NCBI GenBank assembly: GCA_033720975.1
Contig: JAWWBL010000024.1
Span: 1 to 20,507 of the forward strand
DNA length: 20,507 nucleotides
From: JAWWBL01 sp033720975
GTDB taxonomy: Bacteria; Actinomycetota; Acidimicrobiia; Spongiisociales; ZC4RG35
Direction of reading: 5' to 3'
Shown: piece after piece, positions 1 through 7,740 of the stretch
Layout: each line of letters opens with the position of its first letter
Numbering within the stretch: position 1 is the stretch's first letter
Notes under the pieces: generated by a model
What the model was told of the DNA's origin: nothing
Database searches by the model: none
Seen by the model: the letters and a program-made list of their open reading frames with translations, nothing else
Position numbers and translations under genes: made by a program

Positions 1-1094
1 AAGCCTCCTGATCCCGCCCATGACCCGGACGGAAGATGCAGCACTACGACAACCGGGGTTGCAGTCGGGTCCGACAGTTGCCTCGCGATCACAACAAACG
101 TGCCGTCAAAGGCGACGATTCGATCTCCCAGATCCATCACGCGCCGCCGGTCTACCTCGCCTCCCGATTCCATTTCCACGATGACCAGATCCGCCTTCCC
201 ACCGGTCAGGGCAGATGGTTGGCGTTCGATGTAGGCGAGTAATGAGCCGTCCTCGCTGAGCACAGCCTGTCGGACCAGGCTTTCCCCGGAAGTGGCGTGT
301 GGATTGGCGCTCACTGGCGCTGGGCTCCCATCTCGATTCAGAAATTCGAAACGGCTGTTCCCGGTGTTGTCGATCAACGAGACAACGAAGAAATCGCCGC
401 CGTAGGACACGCGATCGACGGTTACTTCCGCGCCGTAGGGAAGGTCGATCGACGCCTGGGTGCCGGTGTCGAGGCCGACGGTGAGAACCCTCGCGGGCTC
501 AACCGCTTCAGTCGTCGTGGTATCGAGAACGACCAAGGTCGGCTCGTCGCCTATGACCGCAATACCTTCGAGAGTGAGCGATCTTCCGGCACTCGCTCGG
601 AGGACTGGGCTGGGCGGTGCGATCCCCTCCGGCCCCGATCTCGACCACAAGATCGATGAGTTGTCCTCTTGGAAGACAACTCCTCCGGTCAGGTCACTGA
701 AGACGTTGACTGGGCAGCACAGATCTTCCAGCAATGCCACGTATTGGTCCGTTCCAACGATCTCGATGGAGCTCCCCATCGGGATTATCACGCCCTCGAA
801 GAGCTCCGGGCCTGGAACCAGCGTGGTCGGCGACGGATTGACGGCATCGGGCTCCTCGTCGGTGAGATTGATCAACACGATGCCGACGAGGACGATGACG
901 AGGATCGCCGAAGCGGTGGCAGTAGCCACGCCCACTCCCTGCCACCACCGAAGCGTTGGTCGCGCGATCGGCGTCAACCGCCTGGGGCGCCGGACCCGTA
1001 CCAGCTCGGCCTCGAGCCTGTCTATCAGGTCAACTGACCCTCGCGGGGTGCCACGGGCCGCCATCGCCTCGAGAGTCCGGGTTAGCCGCTCCAT
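1..1094 (-). CDS. Membrane-anchored protein coupled to ECF sigma factor (C-terminus beyond window)
   Basis: An open frame starts at ATG 1094-1092 and stays open to the left edge, giving 364 codons with no stop, so the C-terminus is outside the window. The start overlaps the sigma-factor stop (TGATG), with a purine-rich AGGAGGGAG about 7 bases upstream, so translation is probably coupled. The protein has a basic cytoplasmic N-terminus of about 50 residues (RRPRR at 35-39), one membrane segment at about 52-77, and an exported domain from about 78. That domain is rich in beta-type sequence, has a Cys-Cys pair at 126-127, and contains a segment near 279-289 (LSEDGSLLAYI) resembling TolB/WD40-like propeller blades. 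Its position and topology suggest an anti-sigma or sensor partner. I see no zinc-binding HxxxCxxC anti-sigma motif in the N-terminus, so this role is inferred from context only. No named family is recognised. Confidence 0.8.
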   Translation of the reverse strand, partial: MERLTRTLEAMAARGTPRGSVDLIDRLEAELVRVRRPRRLTPIARPTLRWWQGVGVATATASAILVIVLVGIVLINLTDEEPDAVNPSPTTLVPGPELFEGVIIPMGSSIEIVGTDQYVALLEDLCCPVNVFSDLTGGVVFQEDNSSILWSRSGPEGIAPPSPVLRASAGRSLTLEGIAVIGDEPTLVVLDTTTTEAVEPARVLTVGLDTGTQASIDLPYGAEVTVDRVSYGGDFFVVSLIDNTGNSRFEFLNRDGSPAPVSANPHATSGESLVRQAVLSEDGSLLAYIERQPSALTGGKADLVIVEMESGGEVDRRRVMDLGDRIVAFDGTFVVIARQLSDPTATPVVVVLHLPSGSWAGSGG

Positions 1095-1600
1095 CAGTGC
1101 GCTCCCTCCTCGCCGAACAAACGGCGGAGCTTGCGTCTTGCCCTCGATGCGATCTGGCGAGCCGCCGCCTCGGTGACCCCCACCGCCTCGCCCACCTCGG
1201 CGTAGGAGTAACCCTCGACCGCCGAGAGGTAGAGAACTGCCCGGTCCCTCGGGCGAAGATTGAATACTTCCTCGACATCGAACGGGTCAGCATCATCCAC
1301 GGTCACTTCTTCAGCCAGCCGGGGAAGGATCCTCCTCAAACCCCCCAGGCGCCTTCGCTCATTCGAGGCGATGTTGACAATGGTTCTTCTCATGTAGGCG
1401 CCCGGGTTGGCGAGGTCTGTCAACCCGCCACGACGCAGAACCCGGTAGAACGCCTCCTGCACGAGGTCGTCGGGCTCGATATCGGAAGAGCCCACAACTG
1501 CCGCGTACCTGCGCAGCGAGGGGTATAGGGCGTCGATGAGTGCTCGATCGGCTTCCGCCAGCCGTTCTGGGTGGGTGACTCGCGCCACGACTGTGCTCAT
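1094..1600 (-). CDS. ECF-type RNA polymerase sigma factor
   Basis: A 168-residue sigma-70-family factor of the extracytoplasmic function type. Region 2 covers about residues 22-85, with the core-binding DDLVQEAFYRVL at 44-55 and the promoter-melting and -10-reading segment NPGAYMRRTIVNIASNERRR at 65-84. Region 4 covers about 115-162, with RPRDRAVLYL followed by the helix-turn-helix YSYAEVGEAVGVTEAAARQIASRA. There are no sigma regions 1.1 or 3, as expected for ECF factors. ATG 1600 is chosen over an in-frame TTG at 1621. No good Shine-Dalgarno sequence is visible; a GAAGAG lies directly against the ATG. The stop codon overlaps the start of the downstream membrane-protein gene, the usual arrangement of an ECF factor with its regulator. 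The stimulus and target promoters cannot be read from this sequence. Confidence 0.93.
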   Translation of the reverse strand: MSTVVARVTHPERLAEADRALIDALYPSLRRYAAVVGSSDIEPDDLVQEAFYRVLRRGGLTDLANPGAYMRRTIVNIASNERRRLGGLRRILPRLAEEVTVDDADPFDVEEVFNLRPRDRAVLYLSAVEGYSYAEVGEAVGVTEAAARQIASRARRKLRRLFGEEGAH

Positions 1601-1707
1601 CTCTTCGGAGAGACACAACAAAACCTACAGATGTGACAACGGATCGAGTCGCCCCCACTAGTTGGCTCTCTCAGTCCGGGACTGCTCGTAGCCCTGGTTG
1701 ACACCTT

Positions 1708-4059
1708 CTAGCCGACGGGTATCCAGACCAGCTTCACCTCGGCCACTCTGATGTCGGTCCGTTCCAGGCCAATTGAGGTCGACTCCAGATTGTCAGCCAT
1801 GGCGTCGTGGGTGGCGGCGATGTCAGCCAGTGCCTCTGCAAGCTCAGCCTCGAGATCCACTAGCTCGGCCTTCTTGTCCGTGAGCCGCTCGGCCGCCGCG
1901 TCGGCTCGGGCCTCTGCCTTGCGCGTCGCTGCTCGGCGCGTCGCCGCCTTGCCCAGTGGGTTAGAGGACTTCCGCCCTCCCAGGAGGGCTCCGAGCAGAT
2001 CCCCGGCCCCCGACATCACTTCTTCTTGCTTCTTGGCCGAGACCTCGCCTTCGAGCTCACCCACCCGCGCATCAGCCGTGGAAATCTGGTCCTTGACCCT
2101 CTCGATCCTTGTCTTGTACCGGGCGGTCAGATTGGCCATCTCGGCGTCGGCCCTGGTGGCTGCCTCTGAAGCACATCTGGCGCGGAACTCCTCCTCAGTC
2201 TCACCGACCCGCGAGTAGATCCCGAGGTCCGGATTGTGGAACACGTCCAGCGCCACATTGGCGAGAAGGTGGCCCTTGATGTCTGACTGGAGCCTTGTCC
2301 AGAACGACTTGTTCTGCAGCTTGACCTCGGACGTGGCGTAGGAGGCAAAGTCGGGTGGATCGTCTGTGAGATCCCTTTCGTCGTGGTCGACCTTATGGAC
2401 GTCCGCGGGGTCGACGGTGGCGTCGAGCGGGAACACCACGGCTTCGTAGGTCTCGTTGTGGTGGATACCCGCACGGGTGTCGTCGTACAGAAGCTGGACG
2501 GTAACTGCGGCAGCCGGCTCGAATCTGGTACCGGTCGGATCGGCGCCGATGTCGCGGGCCCACGGAGCCGCCGGATCGAGGTATCGCACCGGGACTCCTT
2601 CGGCCACGACCGGTGCGACAGGCAGGGTTTGGTGGTCGTCGTCCGGCTCGGGTTCCGCGACGAGGTCCATCCCGGTCCCGTCGGTGGCCCTCACCGGCTT
2701 CTTTCCGTCCATCAGCAAGGCCACTTGATTCCGTGTGAGCGGGCCAACGCGGAAACTCATCGCTCTGCGCCGCTTGAACACTTTCGGGCGCTTCTTCTTC
2801 ACCACGTGGAGTAGGAACTGCCGTTTCTGGAGGTCCGAGATCAGTGTGTCCAGGTCCGTTTCTGTGGTCTCCATGGCGTCGAGGATGCGACGCTTGTCGT
2901 TGTCGGTTTGTAGCCGACCCACGACCCAGGTACCGGAGTTGGACATTGCCTTGTGGTCGAGGTCGACCGGGTTCTGGGTGACAAGGATCATTCCGACTCC
3001 GAAAGCCCTGGCCTGCTTCAGGATCGTCATGATGGGCTTCTTCGAGGGCGGCTCCGCGGTGGGAGGGGCGTATCCGACGGCTTCGTCGAGGTAGGCCAGA
3101 GCCCGAAGCTCGCTGCTACCGGGCTGCCGGCGGATCCAGGTCACCAGTTTTGACAGGATGAGAGTCGCTACGAACTGCCGCTCGGCATCGGTGAGATGGG
3201 CCATGTAAACGATGGCGCACTTGGTCTTGTCGCCCCCGTTGATCATCGACTCGATGTCGAGAGGCTCTCCTTCCAGCCACGACGAGAACGCCGGTGAGGC
3301 CAACAGGCCGTTGAGCTTCAGGGCGAGGTCTGTCCTCTTGTCCCGTGGGAAGAATGTGTCGAGGTCGAAGACCCCCAGCTTTCGGAAGGGGGGCTTCGGG
3401 ATCTGCCCGACGAGGGTTGCCAGGTCGAGGTCCTTGTTCTGCCGCCACCATGTCTCGACGATGGTTGAGAGGAGAATGTGCTCAGGGCCAGATATCGGGT
3501 CGGAATCTATGTCGGCGAGCAGGAGCAGGGAGGAGATCAGGGCTTCGATCTCGTCCCGGATCAGCTCGGCATTTTCCGCCCAATCCAAATCGGGGGCCTC
3601 CATCGACCCCAACACGTTCAGGCCCACTCCAGTTGAAGACCCGGGCGTGTAGATCGTCATGTCCGTCTGATCCCGGAGTCGGGCGAGCCGGGTTTCATCT
3701 ATGCCGTGGTCGGCGAGTTCGTCTCGACGCTCCGCTGCCGTCTTCGTGGCCAACTCGGCCACCGTTAATCCCTTTCTCTCGGCTTCCGCGGGATCGATCC
3801 AGGGCTCGTATTCCTCGGGGTCGTGGTCGGGGAACAGAAGCAGGAGATTGCCCATGTCGCCTTTGGGGTCGAGGATCAGCGCGGGGATCCTGTTCAACAA
3901 CGACTCCTCGAGGATGTTGAAGCCCAGGCCGGTCTTCCCGGACCCGGTCATCCCGACGATGACGCCGTGTGTGGTGAGGGTCGCCGAGTCATAGAGGAGC
4001 GGCTCGATTGGCTCGTCTCTCTCGATTCCGATGTAGAGCTGACCACGGTCGGGGTCCAT
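1708..4059 (-). CDS. HerA/DUF87-type ATPase with C-terminal coiled coil
   Basis: A 783-residue P-loop ATPase of the HerA/FtsK-like class. Walker A is GMTGSGKTG at about 36-44, followed by ALILDPKGDMGNLL at about 60-73. Walker B is LAYLDEAVGYAPP at about 321-333, and a sensor-like LVTQNPVDLDHKAMSNSGTW follows at about 359-378. This matches HerA-like DNA-translocating ATPases, which act as hexamers. From about 620 the protein is charged and predicted coiled coil, broken near 684-705 by a Gly-rich stretch (GDLLGALLGG). ATG 4059 is preferred because a TACCTT box lies 6 bases upstream, fitting a leaderless transcript; TTG 4074 is the alternative. No NurA nuclease, Sir2 or other usual HerA partner is nearby. 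The ATPase class is clear, but the cellular role (DNA processing, defence or envelope-associated) is not. Confidence 0.88.
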   Translation of the reverse strand: MDPDRGQLYIGIERDEPIEPLLYDSATLTTHGVIVGMTGSGKTGLGFNILEESLLNRIPALILDPKGDMGNLLLLFPDHDPEEYEPWIDPAEAERKGLTVAELATKTAAERRDELADHGIDETRLARLRDQTDMTIYTPGSSTGVGLNVLGSMEAPDLDWAENAELIRDEIEALISSLLLLADIDSDPISGPEHILLSTIVETWWRQNKDLDLATLVGQIPKPPFRKLGVFDLDTFFPRDKRTDLALKLNGLLASPAFSSWLEGEPLDIESMINGGDKTKCAIVYMAHLTDAERQFVATLILSKLVTWIRRQPGSSELRALAYLDEAVGYAPPTAEPPSKKPIMTILKQARAFGVGMILVTQNPVDLDHKAMSNSGTWVVGRLQTDNDKRRILDAMETTETDLDTLISDLQKRQFLLHVVKKKRPKVFKRRRAMSFRVGPLTRNQVALLMDGKKPVRATDGTGMDLVAEPEPDDDHQTLPVAPVVAEGVPVRYLDPAAPWARDIGADPTGTRFEPAAAVTVQLLYDDTRAGIHHNETYEAVVFPLDATVDPADVHKVDHDERDLTDDPPDFASYATSEVKLQNKSFWTRLQSDIKGHLLANVALDVFHNPDLGIYSRVGETEEEFRARCASEAATRADAEMANLTARYKTRIERVKDQISTADARVGELEGEVSAKKQEEVMSGAGDLLGALLGGRKSSNPLGKAATRRAATRKAEARADAAAERLTDKKAELVDLEAELAEALADIAATHDAMADNLESTSIGLERTDIRVAEVKLVWIPVG

Positions 4060-4065
4060 ATACCG

Positions 4066-4071
4066 AAGGTA
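4066..4071 (-). promoter_or_regulatory. Candidate -10 box of the HerA-like ATPase gene (leaderless)
   Basis: TACCTT on the minus strand fits the actinobacterial TAnnnT -10 pattern and is followed by exactly 6 bases before ATG 4059. No convincing -35 box is seen. The spacing would put transcription start at or next to the A of the start codon. Confidence 0.45.
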
Positions 4072-4140
4072 CAACGAAAATTGTGCTGAGTCCTCATAGC
4101 CCGGGCCGTAACCTGACGAGAGCCGCCCCGCCTGGGGTGG

Positions 4141-4158
4141 CCGGTTGACTTCAACCGG
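4141..4158. promoter_or_regulatory. 18-bp palindrome, candidate operator for the ABC exporter
   Basis: CCGGTTGA-CT-TCAACCGG is a perfect inverted repeat with 8-base arms and a 2-base centre. It overlaps the candidate -35 box (TTGACT, 4145-4150) of the ABC exporter promoter and lies 82 bases upstream of the divergent ATPase start. In addition, GACTTCAA is repeated 11 bases apart at 4147-4154 and 4158-4165, one helical turn. This form suits binding of a dimeric repressor of the TetR, MarR or GntR type, but no such regulator gene is in the window. Confidence 0.5.
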
Positions 4159-4175
4159 ACTTCAAGTTGTACGTT
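4145..4175 (+). promoter_or_regulatory. Candidate promoter of the ABC exporter operon
   Basis: TTGACT (4145-4150) is a good -35 box. TACGTT (4170-4175) fits TAnnnT, but the 19-base spacer is long; TGTACG at 4168-4173 would give 17 bases. The -10 box ends 10 bases before ATG 4186, so the mRNA leader would be very short or absent. Confidence 0.45.
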
Positions 4176-4185
4176 GGATGCGCTC

Positions 4186-5976
4186 ATGCCTGGTCCACAA
4201 ATCACTCCATGGTCGGTTCTGCGCGACGGGACCCTGCTGATCGCCCAGTTCGTCAAGGCCCACAAGGGTTCCTTTGCGTTGGCGGTGTTCGGCGCCTCAA
4301 TGTTCGCCGCGGCCATCGTCGGGTCGTCGATCGTGATCGGGTGGGTCACCGACAACGTGATCATCCCGATACTCGACGAGGGTCAGGATCCCAACCTTCT
4401 CTCCGTAGCTGGAGCCGTCATCGTCGGCGTCTCGGTCTTCAAGGCAGTGGGCATCGTCGTCCGGAGAACCGCCGCCGGGTGGCTGCAGTTCAAGACGCGC
4501 CAGGATGTCCGGAACGAGTTGCTTGCCCACCAACTCTCCCTGAAGATGGCGTGGTTCGAGAGTCATGCCACAGGTGATCTCCTCGCCGTCGCCGACTCCG
4601 ACACCGACCAGGGGACCGGAGTGCTCGGCCCGCTGCCCTATGCGACGGGCGTCTCGCTCCTTCTCGTAGGCACGATCGCTCTGATCTCGATCATCGACAT
4701 CTGGCTCGGTCTCGGGGCAGTCATCGGTCTTGTCGTCGTAGTCGTGATCGACATCCGAGGCAGCTGGATCACCTATGGGTTGTGGGAGGAAGTGCAACGC
4801 CGCAGGGGCGAGGTGTCCTCCGTTGCCCACGAGAGCTTCGACGGCGCCCTGACGGTCAAGGCCCTTGGACGGGAGGACTACGTCGAGGACCGCTTCGCCC
4901 GAGCCAGTGACACCCTTCGAGACCGCCTCATCGATGTGAACTCCACATGGATCAAGTATCAGGTGATCATCCGCGCCCTTCCCCAGGTTCTCGTCGTTGT
5001 GCTCCTGGTGGTAGGCGCGGCCCGCATCCAGGCGGGTGTCATCACACCAGGTGACGTGGTGACGGTCGCCTATCTTCTGGCCCTACTGGCGTTCCCAATC
5101 CAGCTGATTGGCTTCGTCCTTTGGGACCTCGCCGGGAGCCTCGCCGGGTGGCAGCGGGTGCAACAGGTCTTCGACGCCGACGAGTTCATGGAGTACGGGA
5201 AGACGAGCGCGGGGCCCTCGGTGGGCCCGGCACCGGTATTCGGCGAGCAGGTCGAGTTCGCCTACGACTCCAAGCCCGTGCTCTCTGGCCTGCGCCTCGA
5301 TCTCGCTGCGGGCACCACTCTTGCCGTGGTGGGCCCGACTGGATCTGGCAAATCCACTCTCTGCCTGCTGTTGGCTCGCCTCTGGGACCCCGACTCAGGG
5401 GAGATCCATCTCGACGGCCGCGAGCTGCGCTCGTTCGCTCGCTCAGAGCTGCCCAAAGAAGTGTCCTACGTGTCACAGAACTCGTTTCTCTTCGATGCCA
5501 CCGTGCGGGAGAACATCACCCTCGACGCCGAATTCGACGACGAAGCGGTCGAGCGGGCCGCTCGTCTTGCCGGAGCGGCAGGCTTCATCGCCGAGCTCCC
5601 CGACGGCTACGAAACCCAACTGGGGGAAAGGGGAACGACGCTTTCGGGTGGACAGAGGCAGAGAATCGCCCTAGCCCGCGCCCTGATCCGCAAGCCGCGG
5701 CTCCTGATCCTCGACGACGCCACATCCGCTGTGGACCCATCGGTAGAGGCGGAGATCCTCAGGGCGCTCAAAGGCGCCGAGCTCCCATCGACTCTTGTGG
5801 TCGTTGCCTACCGACCGGCCTCCATCCGGTTGGCCGACGAGGTCGTCTACGTCGACGAGAGAAAGATCCTTGGCCACGGGCCCCACAGTGAGCTGCTCAG
5901 AACCGTGCCCGGGTACGCGCGACTGGTCCAGGCCTACGAGGAGGAGTCGATCAGGCTCCGTAAGGAGGCGTCGTGA
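4186..5976 (+). CDS. ABC exporter subunit with degenerate catalytic site (permease-ATPase)
   Basis: A 596-residue half-transporter with an N-terminal six-helix exporter domain (about 30-325) and a C-terminal nucleotide-binding domain (about 350-596). Walker A is GPTGSGKST at about 383-391, the signature is a canonical LSGGQ at about 486-490, and Walker B is LLILDD near 506-511. The residue after the Walker B Asp is Asp511 instead of the catalytic Glu, and the H-loop His is replaced by Tyr542 (VVAYRPAS). Both changes mark the non-catalytic subunit of heterodimeric exporters such as TM287/288, LmrCD and BmrCD. Its partner follows with a 4-base GTGA overlap. ATG 4186 is chosen over an in-frame TTG at 4174. 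The substrate cannot be predicted; relatives export drugs, lipids or peptides. Confidence 0.95.
   Translation: MPGPQITPWSVLRDGTLLIAQFVKAHKGSFALAVFGASMFAAAIVGSSIVIGWVTDNVIIPILDEGQDPNLLSVAGAVIVGVSVFKAVGIVVRRTAAGWLQFKTRQDVRNELLAHQLSLKMAWFESHATGDLLAVADSDTDQGTGVLGPLPYATGVSLLLVGTIALISIIDIWLGLGAVIGLVVVVVIDIRGSWITYGLWEEVQRRRGEVSSVAHESFDGALTVKALGREDYVEDRFARASDTLRDRLIDVNSTWIKYQVIIRALPQVLVVVLLVVGAARIQAGVITPGDVVTVAYLLALLAFPIQLIGFVLWDLAGSLAGWQRVQQVFDADEFMEYGKTSAGPSVGPAPVFGEQVEFAYDSKPVLSGLRLDLAAGTTLAVVGPTGSGKSTLCLLLARLWDPDSGEIHLDGRELRSFARSELPKEVSYVSQNSFLFDATVRENITLDAEFDDEAVERAARLAGAAGFIAELPDGYETQLGERGTTLSGGQRQRIALARALIRKPRLLILDDATSAVDPSVEAEILRALKGAELPSTLVVVAYRPASIRLADEVVYVDERKILGHGPHSELLRTVPGYARLVQAYEEESIRLRKEAS
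5962..5968 (+). promoter_or_regulatory. Ribosome binding site of second ABC subunit
   Basis: AAGGAGG lies 4 bases before GTG 5973, inside the end of the upstream gene, and supports that GTG as the start. Confidence 0.8.
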
Positions 5977-7736
5977 ACGAGAGCTATTCGACCGGATCCC
6001 TGATCCGCCGTGCTCTTGTCGAGGCGCCGACTCTGCGTCGTGGCCTGTGGGTCACACTGACCCTGGCGATGTCCGGTCAGGCAGTCACAGTCGTCACCCC
6101 GGTTGTGATCCAATTGGTGATCGACGAAGAGATCCTCGGTGCCGCCGGGATCGACATGGTTGGCGTCGTCCAGAAGGCATCGTTGGCACTGCTTGCCCTC
6201 GTGGTGGGGATCTGGGTAGGTCGTATCGCGCTCTTGCGGCTGACTCGGTCATCTGCAACCGGGCTCTCGGACCTGCGCACCAAGACCTTCGGCCACATCC
6301 TGAAGCAGTCCGTGCTCTATGTCCAGGCGGAACGCAGGGGCAACCTAGTGTCGCGAGTCACCTCCGATGTGAACACTCTTCAGGAGTTCATGGAGTGGGG
6401 CGGCGTGGGTTTGATCGTCGCCACCAGCCAGGTCCTCCTGGCGACTGGTGTGATGTTCATCTACGACTGGCTCCTGGCTCTCATCGCGGTGGGGGGCGTC
6501 GTGATCTACCTGTTCATGATGAGGTGGTTCCAACGCATCCTCGCCAAGAAGTACGACCTGGTCCGCAAGGAAGTCGGGGCTTCGCTCGGCGTTCTCAGCG
6601 AATCGATCACAGCCATCCCGGTTGTCAGGGCCTACGGAACCGAGGATTTGACAACCGAGAAGGTGGCCGGCGCCCTCGAACGGCGATTCGAAGTCGAGTG
6701 GAAGACTGCTCGGTTCGGCAACATCCTGTTCTCGAGCGCCGAGGTGTTCGCCGGCGCACTGACAGCCACTCTGCTCATCGTCGGAGTCCTGGTGGGAATC
6801 AATCAGGGAACCTCTGCTGGGACGCTGATCGCATTCCTGTTTCTGGCCAATCTTCTCATCGAGCCGTTGCAGATCATCGTGGAGACGCTTGAGTTCGCCC
6901 AATCCGCAGCTTCTGGTCTGCGCCGGGTAATGGAGGTTCTCGACGGCGAAGTTGAGATCGTCGAGCCCGATGAGCCCGAAGGTCTCCGTCCCGGCGGGTT
7001 GAGCGCCCGCTTCGAGGACGTCACCTTCGCATACGGAGACGGTCCGGAAGTGCTGAGAGACGTCTCCGTCGAGATACCGGTGGGCAGCCGTATTGCGGTC
7101 GTTGGCGAGACAGGATCAGGCAAGACGACCTTTGCGAAGCTTCTCGTGAGGCTCCTCGATCCGGACCGAGGCTCCATTCACATCGGTGGCGTGCCCGCGC
7201 AAAAGATACGCCTGGCGGAGCTGAGAGATCGTGTCGCATTCGTGCCTCAGGAGGGGTTCCTCTTTGACGACACCATCGCAAACAATGTGAGATACGGGCG
7301 CCCTGAAGCGGACGATGCAGAGGTGTGGACCGCGTTCCACGAACTGGGTCTAGGGGAATGGGTGGCACGCCTCACCGATGGCCTCGAGACCAGAGTGGGT
7401 GAACGCGGGGGGAACCTGTCCGCCGGTGAGCGCCAGTTGGTTGCTCTGGTGCGGGCCTGGATCGGTTCACCAGACCTTCTCGTGCTCGACGAGGCGACTT
7501 CGGCGGTCGATCCTGCTCTCGACGTCGCGCTGCGACATGCCATCGACAAGTTGACCGAGGGCCGCACCTCGGTGACCATCGCCCACCGGCTCTCTACCGC
7601 CGAGGGGGCGGACGAGATACTGGTGTTCGACAAGGGAATGCTGGTCGAGCGCGGGGCTCACGAGGGCCTGATCGATCGTGGCGGGGTTTATGCCGGGCTG
7701 CACCGCGACTGGGTAGCCGGGACCAAGAGCGTCTAG
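5973..7736 (+). CDS. ABC exporter subunit with consensus catalytic residues (permease-ATPase)
   Basis: A 587-residue half-transporter and partner of the preceding gene. The membrane domain spans about 22-310 and the ATPase domain about 343-587. Walker A is GETGSGKTT at 378-386. Walker B is LLVLDE at 502-507 with the catalytic Glu507, and the H-loop His538 is intact (TIAHRLST). The signature, however, is LSAGE (482-486) rather than LSGGQ. In the head-to-tail NBD dimer this unusual signature would face the degenerate Walker site of the first subunit. The intact Walker B and His here would pair with the normal LSGGQ of the first subunit. The pair therefore has one working and one degenerate ATP site. 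The GTG start overlaps the upstream stop and has a strong AAGGAGG. The gene ends 4 bases before the convergent Nudix gene. Confidence 0.95.
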   Translation: MNESYSTGSLIRRALVEAPTLRRGLWVTLTLAMSGQAVTVVTPVVIQLVIDEEILGAAGIDMVGVVQKASLALLALVVGIWVGRIALLRLTRSSATGLSDLRTKTFGHILKQSVLYVQAERRGNLVSRVTSDVNTLQEFMEWGGVGLIVATSQVLLATGVMFIYDWLLALIAVGGVVIYLFMMRWFQRILAKKYDLVRKEVGASLGVLSESITAIPVVRAYGTEDLTTEKVAGALERRFEVEWKTARFGNILFSSAEVFAGALTATLLIVGVLVGINQGTSAGTLIAFLFLANLLIEPLQIIVETLEFAQSAASGLRRVMEVLDGEVEIVEPDEPEGLRPGGLSARFEDVTFAYGDGPEVLRDVSVEIPVGSRIAVVGETGSGKTTFAKLLVRLLDPDRGSIHIGGVPAQKIRLAELRDRVAFVPQEGFLFDDTIANNVRYGRPEADDAEVWTAFHELGLGEWVARLTDGLETRVGERGGNLSAGERQLVALVRAWIGSPDLLVLDEATSAVDPALDVALRHAIDKLTEGRTSVTIAHRLSTAEGADEILVFDKGMLVERGAHEGLIDRGGVYAGLHRDWVAGTKSV

Positions 7737-7740
7737 AGAC

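Noticed and set aside
460..1176. Open frame of 238 codons on the plus strand across the sigma/membrane-protein junction
   Set aside because: Antisense to both genes. Its translation is Ser/Thr/Arg-rich with no domain features, while the minus-strand frame has a membrane helix and is coupled to the sigma gene.
5795..6892. Open frame of 365 codons on the plus strand
   Set aside because: It is in a different frame from the two ABC subunits, which carry all the expected motifs. The translation is Arg/Pro/Gly-rich shadow sequence.
1708..7736. Possible defence island (HerA-like ATPase next to a transporter)
   Set aside because: No nuclease, toxin, Sir2, methylase, reverse transcriptase or mobile-element gene is present. 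The ABC genes form an ordinary exporter and are transcribed away from the ATPase.
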